64,000 nt of DNA, from NCBI GenBank assembly GCA_024104275.1, contig JAGGHK010000010.1, forward strand, positions 1 through 64,000, given 5' to 3'. This document shows, one piece after another, positions 8,850-16,570 of this stretch. The position numbers and the translations under genes were made by a program. The first letter of the stretch is position 1, and the number at the start of each line of letters is the position of its first letter. The DNA is from Bifidobacterium sp. GTDB taxonomy: Bacteria; Actinomycetota; Actinomycetes; Actinomycetales; Bifidobacteriaceae. The notes below the pieces were generated by a model. It worked only from the letters and a program-made list of their open reading frames with translations. It made no database searches and was not told where the DNA came from.

Positions 8850-10440
8850 ATGGTGACCACGAGTGTGGATGTTACAGCGGGCTCGGGCGGCAATGCGGCC
8901 GTTCACGGCGTTGCGGACAGGAACCACAGGTACGAGGGTATTCGGCCCACGCTTGATGAGGTTCGCGAGCTGGCGAAATCCGGCAAATACCGCCGTATTC
9001 CGGTGATGCGCGAACTGCTCGCCGACCGTCTGACCACCATCGAGACCATGCGCCGGGTGCGTGCCGCTTCCAACCATTGCTTCCTATTGGAAAGCGCCGA
9101 GGCCGACCAGCGCATGGGGCGTTATAGCTTCCTTGGATTCGCGCCGACGCTGGAACTGACCTGCAAAGCCGGGGATTTGAGAATCAAGCGCGTCGCTCCT
9201 GCTGGGTCGTCGGCTGAAGATGTGGTCGTTGAACACAAACACGTCGATCATCCGAGCGATGCCATCCGCAAGGTACTCGCGCAATATTCCAGCCCGCGGC
9301 TCGAAGGGTTCCCGCCATTCGCCGGCGGCCTGGTCGGTTATTTCTCCTTCGGTTATTTCGCTTACGCCGAGCCGACGTTGCGGCAGGAAACCCGCGACCC
9401 GAAAGCGCTGCCCGATGTCGATTTTGATGCTCTTCGATCAGCTCATTTCCTTCGATTCCTACCGTCAACGGCTTCAGCTTATCGCAGGCGTCGATACCAA
9501 CGATGTGGACGCCTCCTACGAGCGTGCGGTGAACCAAATCGAGGAAATGCAAGCGATTCTCGAGAACGGCAAACGCTACGACTTCAGGCCGCTGCAGCTG
9601 GATGGACCTCTGCGACTGACGCTCAACCGCGAACAATACGGTTCGATGATCAGGAAAGCCAAGGAGCTCATCTAAGCCGGCGACATCTTCCAGGTCGTGC
9701 TCTCCAACCCCAGCGTCGCGTCGGCTTCCGGCAGCCTGTTCGATGCTTACCGGTTGATGCGGGCCGAAAACCCAAGTCCCTACATGGTCTTCATGTCCAG
9801 CGACGACATCGAAATCGCCGCAGCCTCGCCCGAGACGCTGGTGCGGCTCGAAGACGGCAAGCTGTTGACCTACCCGCTCGCCGGAACCCGTCCTCGCGGC
9901 GCGACGCCGGAGGAAGACAAGCTCATCGAGCAGGATCTGCTCAGCGACGAGAAGGAACTGGCCGAGCACAACATGCTGGTCGACCTCGGGCGCAACGACA
10001 TCGGTCGCGTTTCCAAGCTCGGCAGCGTCGAAGTCGAGCGGCTGCACGATATCCTGCGCTTCTCGCATGTCATGCATATCGGTTCCACGGTCGCCGGGCA
10101 GCTTGCCAGCGGCAAGGACGCGCTCGATGTCATCGACGCGGTGCTGCCGGCCGGCACGCTTTCCGGGGCTCCGAAAATCCGCGCCTGCCAGATCATCGCG
10201 GAACTCGAGGATTCCCCGCGCGACATCTACGGCGGGGCCATCGGTTATCTCGACTTCTCCGGCAACCTCGACACCTGTATCGGCATCCGCCTGGCCTTCA
10301 AGCACAACGGCAAGGTCTGTGTGCAGTCCGGCGCGGGCATCGTCGCCGATTCCAACCCCGACAAGGAATTCGAGGAGTGCCGCAACAAGGCGCTCGCCGT
10401 CGTGGACGCCATCAACCAAGCGAACGGAGGCCTCGCATGA
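8850..10440 (+). pseudogene. trpE: Anthranilate synthase component I, broken by insertion and stop
   Basis: Two reading frames together encode almost all of TrpE, the chorismate-using subunit of anthranilate synthase. The first frame runs from the ATG at 8850 (GGGAGG at 8839-8844) and contains the feedback-site motif LLES. At 9423-9426 one extra base (GATTTTGATG where GAT-TTY-ATG is expected) shifts the frame, and the protein continues in the next frame as MLFDQLISFDS. That second frame is interrupted by TAA at 9673-9675, between KAKELI and AGDIFQVVLS. The catalytic C-half then follows intact: GTRPRG, ELAEHNMLVDLGRNDIGR, SGAPKIRA, GAIGYLDFSG. Two independent lesions argue against one sequencing error. 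The end overlaps trpG by four bases. Confidence 0.9.
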
Positions 10441-11024
10441 TCACCATCGTCGACAACTACGACAGCTTCTCCTACAACCTCTACCAGCTCATCGGTTCCA
10501 TCGAATCGGATGTGCGCGTGGTGCGCAACGACGACCTCGACGTGGCCGACCTGGCCGCGCTAGGCTCCGATGGCATCGTGCTTTCGCCGGGGCCTGGTAA
10601 GCCTGCGGACGCCGGAATCTGTGAGGACGTAGTACGTCGGCTTTCCGGAACGGTGCCGATTCTGGGTGTCTGCCTTGGTCATCAGGCCATCTGCGAGGCG
10701 CTGGGCGGCAAGGTCGTTCCCGCCGCCGAACTGATGCACGGCAAGGCCTCGCCGGTCGAACTCGACAATGATTGCCCGCTTTTCGCCGGGATGCCTGCGC
10801 GGATTCAAGCGGCTCGTTACCATTCGCTGGAAGCTGACAAGGCGACGTTGCCTTCTACGTTGCGCGTCGTCGCCCGTACCGCCGATTCCGACGAAATCAT
10901 GGCCGTGGCTCACGTCACCGATCCGACGTTTGGCGTCCAATTCCATCCCGAAAGTATCCTGACGCCGCTTGGCAAGGATATTCTTAAGAATTTTCTCGGT
11001 GTTGTCGAAAGGTTCGGCAATTGA
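10437..11024 (+). CDS. trpG: Anthranilate synthase component II (glutamine amidotransferase)
   Basis: The 195-residue class I glutamine amidotransferase is complete. It starts with MITIVDNYDSFSYNLYQLIG. It contains SPGPGKP (oxyanion region), the nucleophile motif GVCLGHQAI with the catalytic Cys, and the partner His and Glu in FGVQFHPES. It normally releases ammonia from glutamine for TrpE and often also serves PabB in folate synthesis. The ATG overlaps the trpE stop. Since trpE is broken, its retention could reflect a folate role, but no pabB is in the window. Start and stop are unambiguous. Confidence 0.93.
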   Translation: MITIVDNYDSFSYNLYQLIGSIESDVRVVRNDDLDVADLAALGSDGIVLSPGPGKPADAGICEDVVRRLSGTVPILGVCLGHQAICEALGGKVVPAAELMHGKASPVELDNDCPLFAGMPARIQAARYHSLEADKATLPSTLRVVARTADSDEIMAVAHVTDPTFGVQFHPESILTPLGKDILKNFLGVVERFGN

Positions 11025-11097
11025 GCGGATTCTTATCGATTTTAGTAATTAGTAATGCAAATGATATCTATCAATCACATACAAGGAAGTAATAACC

Positions 11098-11383
11098 ATG
11101 ATCAGTGAAGCAATCGTCAAAATCGTCAACAAGCATGACCTCACCTACGACGAAGCCTACCATGCCATGAAGGAGATCATGGGCGGGGAATCGACGCCGA
11201 CCCAGAACCGAAGCCGCGCTGTTCAACGCCGCTTGCGCGCTCTACGTTTCGGGCGTCGCCTCGTCGATTGGCGAAGGTGTTGAGATTGCTCGTGAGCAGA
11301 TTGCTTCCGGTGCCGCGATGAAGACGCTCGACGAGTTCGTCGCCGGTTCGCAGGCGTTCGCTAAGGCCGACGCCGAAAAGTAA
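11098..11383 (+). pseudogene. trpD: Anthranilate phosphoribosyltransferase, internal deletion
   Basis: Only the two ends of trpD remain. From the ATG at 11098 (AAGGAAG upstream), 36 codons give the normal N-terminus, ending in MGGESTPTQ. The sequence then jumps, in another frame, to 58 codons (11210-11383) starting [15 protein letters not shown] and ending in TAA, which is a normal TrpD C-terminus. A complete protein has about 340-350 residues, so roughly 250 codons are missing. These include the phosphoribosyl pyrophosphate site (GTGGD) and the anthranilate site. The direct product, in the first frame, would stop after 61 residues. It cannot be functional. Confidence 0.9.
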
Positions 11384-11412
11384 GGACTAAAAGTTCGTCG
11401 GGCAACTGTCAG

Positions 11413-11519
11413 TGAACGTTTTCTAGCATTTTGGTGGGTTGGTGCAGAAAACCGGTCATTTAGAGCTCAGCAGTGACTATTTTCTAGCCCAATTCATTTC
11501 GGATGCTAGAAAGTGTTCA
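11413..11519. repeat. Imperfect inverted and direct repeats between trpD and trpC-B
   Basis: The 17-base arms 11413-11429 and 11503-11519 (TGAACGTTTTCTAGCAT against its complement) match at 15 positions. A third copy, CAGTGACTATTTTCTAGCC (11471-11489), repeats the left arm directly. The rest of 11384-11614 holds no gene. Confidence 0.6.
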
Positions 11520-11614
11520 TTTGCGGTTATTCGGTGACTGGTTTCCAATGAGCTTACGACATTGTTTCGTGATTTTATGGCTGTTGATATTAATGATAAG
11601 AAAGTGCAAAGGTA

Positions 11615-12799
11615 ATGGCTGATTCCGAAAATATCCTGCAGCGCATCGCCGCGAAAACCCGCGAGCGCGTGGTCGAGGAGAAGGCGCAAACCCCGCAGAG
11701 CCTAGTTGAGGCTCAGGCTCGTGAGGTCAACTCGCGGAAAGTTGCGGCGGGGGAGAGCGGCGATGCCGCGTTCCCGTTCGAGCACGCTCTGAAGGCGCCT
11801 GGGATGAGCTTCATCTGCGAGCTCAAGCAGGCCTCGCCGAGCAAGGGCATCATCGCGCAGGACTACCCCTACCTCGACATCGCGCGCGACTACGAAAAGG
11901 CGGGCGCGGCGGCCATCAGCTGCCTCACTGAGCCGACGCGGTTCAAAGGCTCCGACGAGCATCTGCGCCAGGTCGCGGCGCTATTCGGCATGGAATGCGT
12001 GGTCTACATGGGCCAGGTGGATATGGAACGCCAGGCGCTCAACGTCTACCGCATGCGTCTCTTGGGCGCGGAAGTGCGCGGCGTGACCAGCGGCACTGGC
12101 ACCTTGAAAGACGCGGTTTCCGAGACCTTTCGCGAATGGACGCGGCGCATCTCCGACACCCATTACTGCCTCGGCTCGTGTATGGGGCCGCACCCCTTCC
12201 CGACGATGGTGCGCGATTTCCAGTCCGTGATTTCCAAGGAGGCTCGCGAGCAGATTCTTGAAGACGAAGGCAAGCTTCCCGCGGCCGTGATCGCGTGCGT
12301 CGGCGGCGGTTCCAACGCCATCGGCAGCTTCTACAACTTCATCGGCGACAAGGATGTAAGGCTCATCGGCTGTGAGGTGGCCGGGCGCGGCATTGACACG
12401 CGTGAGACGGCGGCGACCATGAACACCGGTTCGCTCGGCATCTTCCACGGTATGAAAAGCTATTTCTGCCAGAACGAATACGGCCAGATCGCGCCGGTCT
12501 ATACGATTTCCGCGGGCCTTGACTACCCGGGCGTCGGCCCCGAGCACGCGGCGCTGAAGGATTCCGGACGCGCCCAATATGTCGCCATCACCGACGGCGA
12601 GGTCGTCGATGCTTTCGAATACCTGAGCCGCACCGAGGGCATCATTCCGGCCATCGAAAGCGCGCACGCCGTGGCCTACGCCATGAAACTCGCGCCGACG
12701 CTTTCGCGTGACCAAAGTATCATCGTCACCCTTTCCGGGCGTGGCGACAAGGATGTGGCGTCCATCGCCCGTTACCGTGGGGAGGATCTTCATGACTGA
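11615..12799 (+). pseudogene. trpCB: TrpC-TrpB in-frame chimera left by an internal deletion
   Basis: The frame of 394 codons is open, but its two parts are truncated. Residues 1 to ~121 are the N-terminal half of indole-3-glycerol phosphate synthase, with [10 protein letters not shown] and ending ...GSDEHLRQV. Residues ~122-394 are the C-terminal two thirds of tryptophan synthase beta, from [12 protein letters not shown] through [10 protein letters not shown] (the PLP phosphate loop) to the normal end. The join lies near 11975. The TrpC catalytic C-half is missing. So is the TrpB N-domain with its HKTNN motif and PLP-binding lysine. As I recall, bifidobacteria normally carry a full TrpC-TrpB fusion of about 690 residues, from which this would derive by an in-frame loss of some 300 codons. 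It may be translated but cannot catalyse either reaction. Confidence 0.85.
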
Positions 12800-12899
12800 G
12801 ACAACCAAGGCCAACGGTGCGAATGGCGCAGCCGATGTGAAGGATATGGTCAACGGAAACAGTCGGAGTGGCGAAAACGTTGTGAAAGGATGCAACTGA
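12792..12899 (+). CDS. Mini-ORF overlapping trpCB, shares trpA's first codons
   Basis: A 35-codon frame begins with an ATG inside the last codons of the trpCB chimera and ends one base before the trpA ATG. Its first 14 bases (ATGACTGAGACAAC) are identical to the start of trpA at 12901-12914, 109 bases away and in another frame. The rest is Asn/Gly-rich without family resemblance. It may be a duplicated start that keeps ribosomes coupled between trpB and trpA, or simple sequence drift. A real protein product is doubtful. Confidence 0.3.
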   Translation: MTETTKANGANGAADVKDMVNGNSRSGENVVKGCN

Positions 12900-12900
12900 T

Positions 12901-13731
12901 ATGACTGAGACAACACAGCAGGGCGCTCGCCGTTCCCGCATCCTGAAAGCGTTCACTGCCCCAGATGGCAGTCGCCGCAAGGCTTTCATCCCGTTCGTCA
13001 CCGTTGGTGACCCGTCAATCGCGCTGACCGAAAAGCTGGTACCGGCCATGATCGACGCCGGTGCCGACCTGATCGAGCTGGGCGTCCCCTTCTCCGACCA
13101 GACCGCTGAAGGCCCGGTCATCCAGGAAGCCAGCAACCGCGCGCGTTCCGCTGGTACCACCACCGATGACGCCTTCGCGCTGGTCGAGCGTTTGCGCCGC
13201 GACCACAAAATCGAGACGCCGATGGTCTTCATGACCTACGCCAACGTGCTCTATTCTTACGGCCTCGAGCGTTTTGCGCATCGTGCCGCCGAAGTCGGGC
13301 TCGACGGCGTGATTCTGCCGGACGTGCCGCACGAGGAGAAGCCGGAGTTCGACGAGCCGCTGGTGGCTGTTGGGCTTGACTTGGTCAGCCTCATCGCCCC
13401 GACCTCGCACGAGCGCATCCACAGCATCGCTTCGGACGCCAAGGGCTTCATCTATTGCGTAAGTTCGCTCGGCGTGACTGGCGTTCGCAAGGAAATCACC
13501 AGCGACGTGAAGGGCATGATTCGTGAGGTTCGCGCCGTCACCGACGTACCGGCCGCCATCGGTTTCGGCATCTCCACCCCAGAGCAGGCCGCCACCATGG
13601 CCGCCGATTCGGACGGTGCCATCGTCGGCTCGGCCATCGTGCGCATGGTCGGCAAATACGGCGAGGACGCGGTGCCATACGTCACTGACTATGTCCGTTC
13701 GCTGGCTGAAGCCGTTCACGGGTTGAACTGA
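12901..13731 (+). CDS. trpA: Tryptophan synthase alpha chain
   Basis: The 276-residue TrpA is full length. It splits indole-3-glycerol phosphate into indole and glyceraldehyde 3-phosphate, and normally passes indole to TrpB. The catalytic Glu and Asp lie in LIELGVPFSDQTAEGP (the acidic pair E and D is present; the usual ADGP is AEGP). The phosphate-binding GFGIS and GAIVGSAIV are intact. The ATG follows GAAAGGATG-rich sequence after the mini-ORF. With TrpB's active site gone, TrpA would have no proper partner. Its intactness suggests the decay upstream is recent, or that it is kept for another use. Confidence 0.93.
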   Translation: MTETTQQGARRSRILKAFTAPDGSRRKAFIPFVTVGDPSIALTEKLVPAMIDAGADLIELGVPFSDQTAEGPVIQEASNRARSAGTTTDDAFALVERLRRDHKIETPMVFMTYANVLYSYGLERFAHRAAEVGLDGVILPDVPHEEKPEFDEPLVAVGLDLVSLIAPTSHERIHSIASDAKGFIYCVSSLGVTGVRKEITSDVKGMIREVRAVTDVPAAIGFGISTPEQAATMAADSDGAIVGSAIVRMVGKYGEDAVPYVTDYVRSLAEAVHGLN

Positions 13732-13797
13732 GCAGGTTTGCGCGTGTGCGTGATGTGCTGAGGCGCAAGCGGTGCTGTGCGTATGAAGTGTGCGCGT

Positions 13798-13975
13798 AAA
13801 AGTGCATTTTAGCGACCGCCATCTTGCATGCTTTCCATGTAACTATGGAAATGTGCAAGTTACGGCCGCTATTTTGCACGTTTTTCATATTACTGCCAGA
13901 AAAGTGCGTTTTTAGAGATTGTATTTTGCATGTTTTCCATGTCAATGGTACAAAAGTGCGATTTAGCGCGAGTCG
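13798..13975. repeat. About three tandem ~51-bp imperfect repeats
   Basis: Units start near 13798, 13850 and 13900, with a partial fourth near 13952. They share AAAAGTGC at the start, TTTTGCAYG in the middle and TTTCCATGT or similar at the end. Each unit contains short self-complementary parts (GTGCA / TGCAC). The second unit has the core TTACGGCCGCTATTT. There is no spacer diversity of CRISPR type. The rest of 13732-14029 contains no gene except the yggS leader. Confidence 0.65.
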
Positions 13976-14029
13976 CGATGACATGGGCATGCATAGTATG
14001 GAGGCGGACAATCGAGTGGGAAGCGGGGA

Positions 14030-14896
14030 ATGATGACTGCTTATATGGATCACAAGGATCTCGCCAACGAGGTCATCGACGAGGCACGCACGAAGGAAAT
14101 CGCGGACGGCGTGCATCGGGTGCTGGACGACATCGCCAAAGCTGAGGCAGCTTCGGGCCGTGAATCTGGGTCGGTGAAACTGCTCGCGGCCACCAAAACC
14201 CGCGATGTCGGCGAAATCATGGCCGCCATCGACGCCGGCGTGCGCCTGATCGGCGAGAACCGGCCGCAGGAAATCTCCGCCAAGGCCGAGGGCCTGATTC
14301 GCCAATGCGCGCAGCGTGGCTTCTCGCTGGGTGCCGCCGCGAATACCCAGAATGTCAATGGTTCCAATGGTTCCAATGGTTCTGCAGCTTCTCAAGCGGC
14401 TCCGAACGGCCACATTCCGTTCCACCTTATCGGCCAGCTGCAATCCAACAAAATCGGCAAGGTGCTGCCCTATGTCGACACCATCGAATCGGTCGGTTCG
14501 CTTGAGGAAGCGCAGAAAATCGCGCGTCGCGCCATCGCACGCCACATCGTCGTCGGTGTGCTGATGGAAGTCAACGAATCCGGCGAGGCTTCCAAATCCG
14601 GATGCGAACCTGACGAGGCGGTCGACCTCGCCTATCAGATCGGTGCCATGGAAGGCTTGCAATTGCAGGGTTTGATGACCATCGGCGCCCATGTCGATGA
14701 CGAAAAGACGATACGCAACGGGTTCGCGCATCTTCGTGGCACCCGCGATACGATTTTGAAGTCAGGTGAGCCCGGAACGGCGCAATGCCGCGAACTTTCG
14801 ATGGGCATGACCCACGATATGGACTACGCCGTGGCCGAAGGCTCGACCATCGTGCGCGTCGGCACCGCGATTTTCGGCGAGCGCGCGTTCATCTGA
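14030..14896 (+). CDS. YggS-family pyridoxal phosphate homeostasis protein
   Basis: The 288-residue product is a single-domain, alanine-racemase-N-type PLP protein (YggS/PLPBP/YlmE). It binds PLP and keeps free PLP and amino-acid pools in balance. The PLP lysine sits in LLAATKTRD, and GENRPQEI and FHLIGQLQSNK are the family's signature stretches. SMGMTHDMDYAV and GTAIFGER close it. Between these lies an unusual low-complexity insert (SNGSNGSAASQAAPNG, residues ~107-124) coded by tandem AATGGTTCC repeats. There are two possible starts, the adjacent ATGs at 14030 and 14033, with GCGGGG upstream. In other bacteria this gene often sits by cell-division genes; here it is next to acylphosphatase. 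Confidence 0.9.
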   Translation: MMTAYMDHKDLANEVIDEARTKEIADGVHRVLDDIAKAEAASGRESGSVKLLAATKTRDVGEIMAAIDAGVRLIGENRPQEISAKAEGLIRQCAQRGFSLGAAANTQNVNGSNGSNGSAASQAAPNGHIPFHLIGQLQSNKIGKVLPYVDTIESVGSLEEAQKIARRAIARHIVVGVLMEVNESGEASKSGCEPDEAVDLAYQIGAMEGLQLQGLMTIGAHVDDEKTIRNGFAHLRGTRDTILKSGEPGTAQCRELSMGMTHDMDYAVAEGSTIVRVGTAIFGERAFI

Positions 14897-14927
14897 ACTA
14901 CTGATTTTTCAACGTTTGGGGAAGACG

Positions 14928-15281
14928 ATGAGAGAGCAAGTAAAAATGAGGGGAAACTCGGGCAGGAACAAGGCCAAAGGCAAAACCAACGCTCGCGTGA
15001 TTCGTGTGCACGGGGTCGTCACCGGCATGGTGCAAGGTGTCGGCTACCGCTATTTCGCGGTCAACGAGGCGCGGCGTTGCGGCGTCGTCGGTTGGGTGCG
15101 CAATTGTCTCGATGGCTCGGTTGAAGTTGAGGCGCAAGGTGAGCAAAGTCTTGTCAATGCGTTCGTCGAACGGCTTGGCCACGGCCCGCAATGGGGTGAT
15201 GTCGACAACGTCGAAACCACAGAAATCCCGCTTTCCGATAACGAAGCATTCGAATTCCGCGTTCGCCGCGACGCCATTTGA
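14928..15281 (+). CDS. acyP: Acylphosphatase
   Basis: The 117-residue protein is an acylphosphatase, which hydrolyses carboxyl-phosphate bonds such as acetyl phosphate. The domain covers residues ~27-117. It has the catalytic arginine in VQGVGYRYF and the catalytic asparagine in GWVRNCLDGSVE. The N-terminal ~25 residues are extra and very basic. The ATG at 14928 has GGGGA just upstream; a second ATG at 14946 would give a more usual length. It follows yggS by 31 bases and may be co-transcribed. Confidence 0.88.
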   Translation: MREQVKMRGNSGRNKAKGKTNARVIRVHGVVTGMVQGVGYRYFAVNEARRCGVVGWVRNCLDGSVEVEAQGEQSLVNAFVERLGHGPQWGDVDNVETTEIPLSDNEAFEFRVRRDAI

Positions 15282-15351
15282 GATTACGAGTTTTTCGTTT
15301 TATTTCGGCTTTCGGCCTACGCATGACGGGGAAGTGGCGTAGGCTGAAGGC

Positions 15352-16167
15352 ATGAGAATCGCACGCTACTCCTATAACGATGTTCCGCACTATGCCTTCG
15401 TACAGACCGACAGCAACGACAAGAAGGATTACCTGGTCGAGCTCGACGGCTATCCCTTCGGCTCTCAGCCTGTGCAGCCCACCGGCGAGCGCCATCTGAT
15501 CGACGAAGAGGGCATCCGTCTGCTTGCGCCCGTCATTCCCTCCAAGGTCTACGGCCTGGCCAAGAACTATGAGGCCCACGCGCAATATATGCATGCCAAG
15601 GGCCAGTCCGACGTCGCGCATGCCCCCAGCAAGATGATTATCTTCATGAAGCCGTCGACCTCCGTCATCGGCCCCGACGATCCGATTGTCATTCCCGATT
15701 TCTCGAACGATATGAATTTCGAGCCGGAAGTCGCCGTGGTCATGGGCCGCATCGCCAAGAACGTTTCCGTCGCCAACGCCATGGATTACGTGCTCGGTTT
15801 CACCTGCGTCAACGATGTGACGTTGCGCGACCTGCAGGGCGACGATCCGATGTGGACGCGCGCCAAAGGTTTCGACACCTCCTGCCCGCTGGGTCCGTGG
15901 ATCGAGACTGACCTCAATTGGCAAGACGCGAAGATTTCCTTCACCCTGAACGGCGAGGACGTGCCTGCCGCCTCCGGCACCACCGCCGACCTGATTCATT
16001 CTATCCCCGAGCAGATCGCCGAAATCTCAAGCTTCGCGACGCTGCTGCCCGGCGATGTCATCATGACCGGCACCCCCAACGCTTCTGGCACGCTGAAGTC
16101 GCGCGACGAGGCCATCGTCAACATCGATGGCATCGGCTCCCTGCGCAACGTGGTGGTCAAGGGCTGA
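15352..16167 (+). CDS. Fumarylacetoacetate hydrolase family protein
   Basis: The 271-residue product belongs to the FAH superfamily of metal-dependent hydrolases and decarboxylases acting on 2-oxo acids. It has the N-terminal SKVYGLAKNYEAHA region, the metal-binding FEPEVAVVMG (ExE) and the loop DVTLRDLQGDDPMWTRAKGFDTSCPLGPW. The end is GDVIMTGTPNASG. These features fit the acylpyruvase/oxaloacetate decarboxylase subgroup. The exact substrate cannot be read from the sequence. The start follows GAAGGC closely, and a clear hairpin follows the stop. Confidence 0.88.
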   Translation: MRIARYSYNDVPHYAFVQTDSNDKKDYLVELDGYPFGSQPVQPTGERHLIDEEGIRLLAPVIPSKVYGLAKNYEAHAQYMHAKGQSDVAHAPSKMIIFMKPSTSVIGPDDPIVIPDFSNDMNFEPEVAVVMGRIAKNVSVANAMDYVLGFTCVNDVTLRDLQGDDPMWTRAKGFDTSCPLGPWIETDLNWQDAKISFTLNGEDVPAASGTTADLIHSIPEQIAEISSFATLLPGDVIMTGTPNASGTLKSRDEAIVNIDGIGSLRNVVVKG

Positions 16168-16216
16168 GTGGCAAGAGTTTCGCTTATATATAAGGTAAAT
16201 ATAAGGTAAACCTATT

Positions 16217-16260
16217 AAACAGACCGGTTGGCGGATTATGTTCCGTCGACCGGTTTGTTT
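16217..16260 (+). terminator. Terminator after the FAH-family gene
   Basis: AAACAGACCGGT and ACCGGTTTGTTT pair at 11 of 12 positions across a 20-base loop and end in TTTG-TTT. A short direct repeat (ATATAAGGTAAA, twice) lies between the stop and the hairpin. Confidence 0.75.
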
Positions 16261-16262
16261 CG

Positions 16263-16291
16263 TTGACCCATTTTATTGTATGTATTACAAT
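16263..16291 (+). promoter_or_regulatory. Promoter upstream of clpB (distal)
   Basis: TTGACC at 16263-16268 and TACAAT at 16286-16291 are 17 bases apart. The RNA would carry a leader of about 270 bases with the HspR-type operator inside it. A promoter closer to the operator may also exist. No gene lies in 16292-16570. Confidence 0.5.
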
Positions 16292-16442
16292 CTGAACAAC
16301 TGCCAGTATTTGGCCGTCTGCTTTTGCGTGGTCTCGGGAACAAATCGGTACAGATTTCCGTAGGCGAATTTGCTGATATATTGGCCTGTCTGTTGGTCGG
16401 GAGTATCGAAAAAGACAACGAACTAGACAAAGCGGTCTAAAA

Positions 16443-16463
16443 GTTGAGTCGAAAGGACTCAAG
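16443..16463. promoter_or_regulatory. HAIR operator (HspR binding site) for clpB
   Basis: TTGAGT-N7-ACTCAA is a full match to the core of the actinobacterial HspR-associated inverted repeat (CTTGAGT-N7-ACTCAAG), with a mismatch only at the outer left base. It lies 108 bases before the clpB start. HspR represses chaperone genes until heat or unfolded protein titrates it, so clpB is very likely heat-inducible here. Confidence 0.85.
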
Positions 16464-16570
16464 TTTTGGGAATAGAACCTCTCCGTTTGTGGTTGTAATA
16501 AGCAGAGATTGAATAATGCCTTGAATTCCAACGATTCACGAAGGAACAGGGCGAACAAACGGAGGAACAC

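Noticed and set aside
8844-11024. One 726-codon frame reading as a TrpE-TrpG fusion.
   Set aside because: Its middle part (about 9427-10436) is out-of-frame sequence. The TrpE C-half lies in the next frame, and TrpG has its own start at 10437.
13798-13975. The array of ~51-bp repeats as a CRISPR array.
   Set aside because: The whole unit drifts, there are no identical repeats separated by unique spacers, and no cas gene lies in the window.
16185-16211. Two copies of ATATAAGGTAAA as a regulatory repeat.
   Set aside because: They are short, AT-rich and lie between a stop codon and its terminator, so a regulatory role is not supported.
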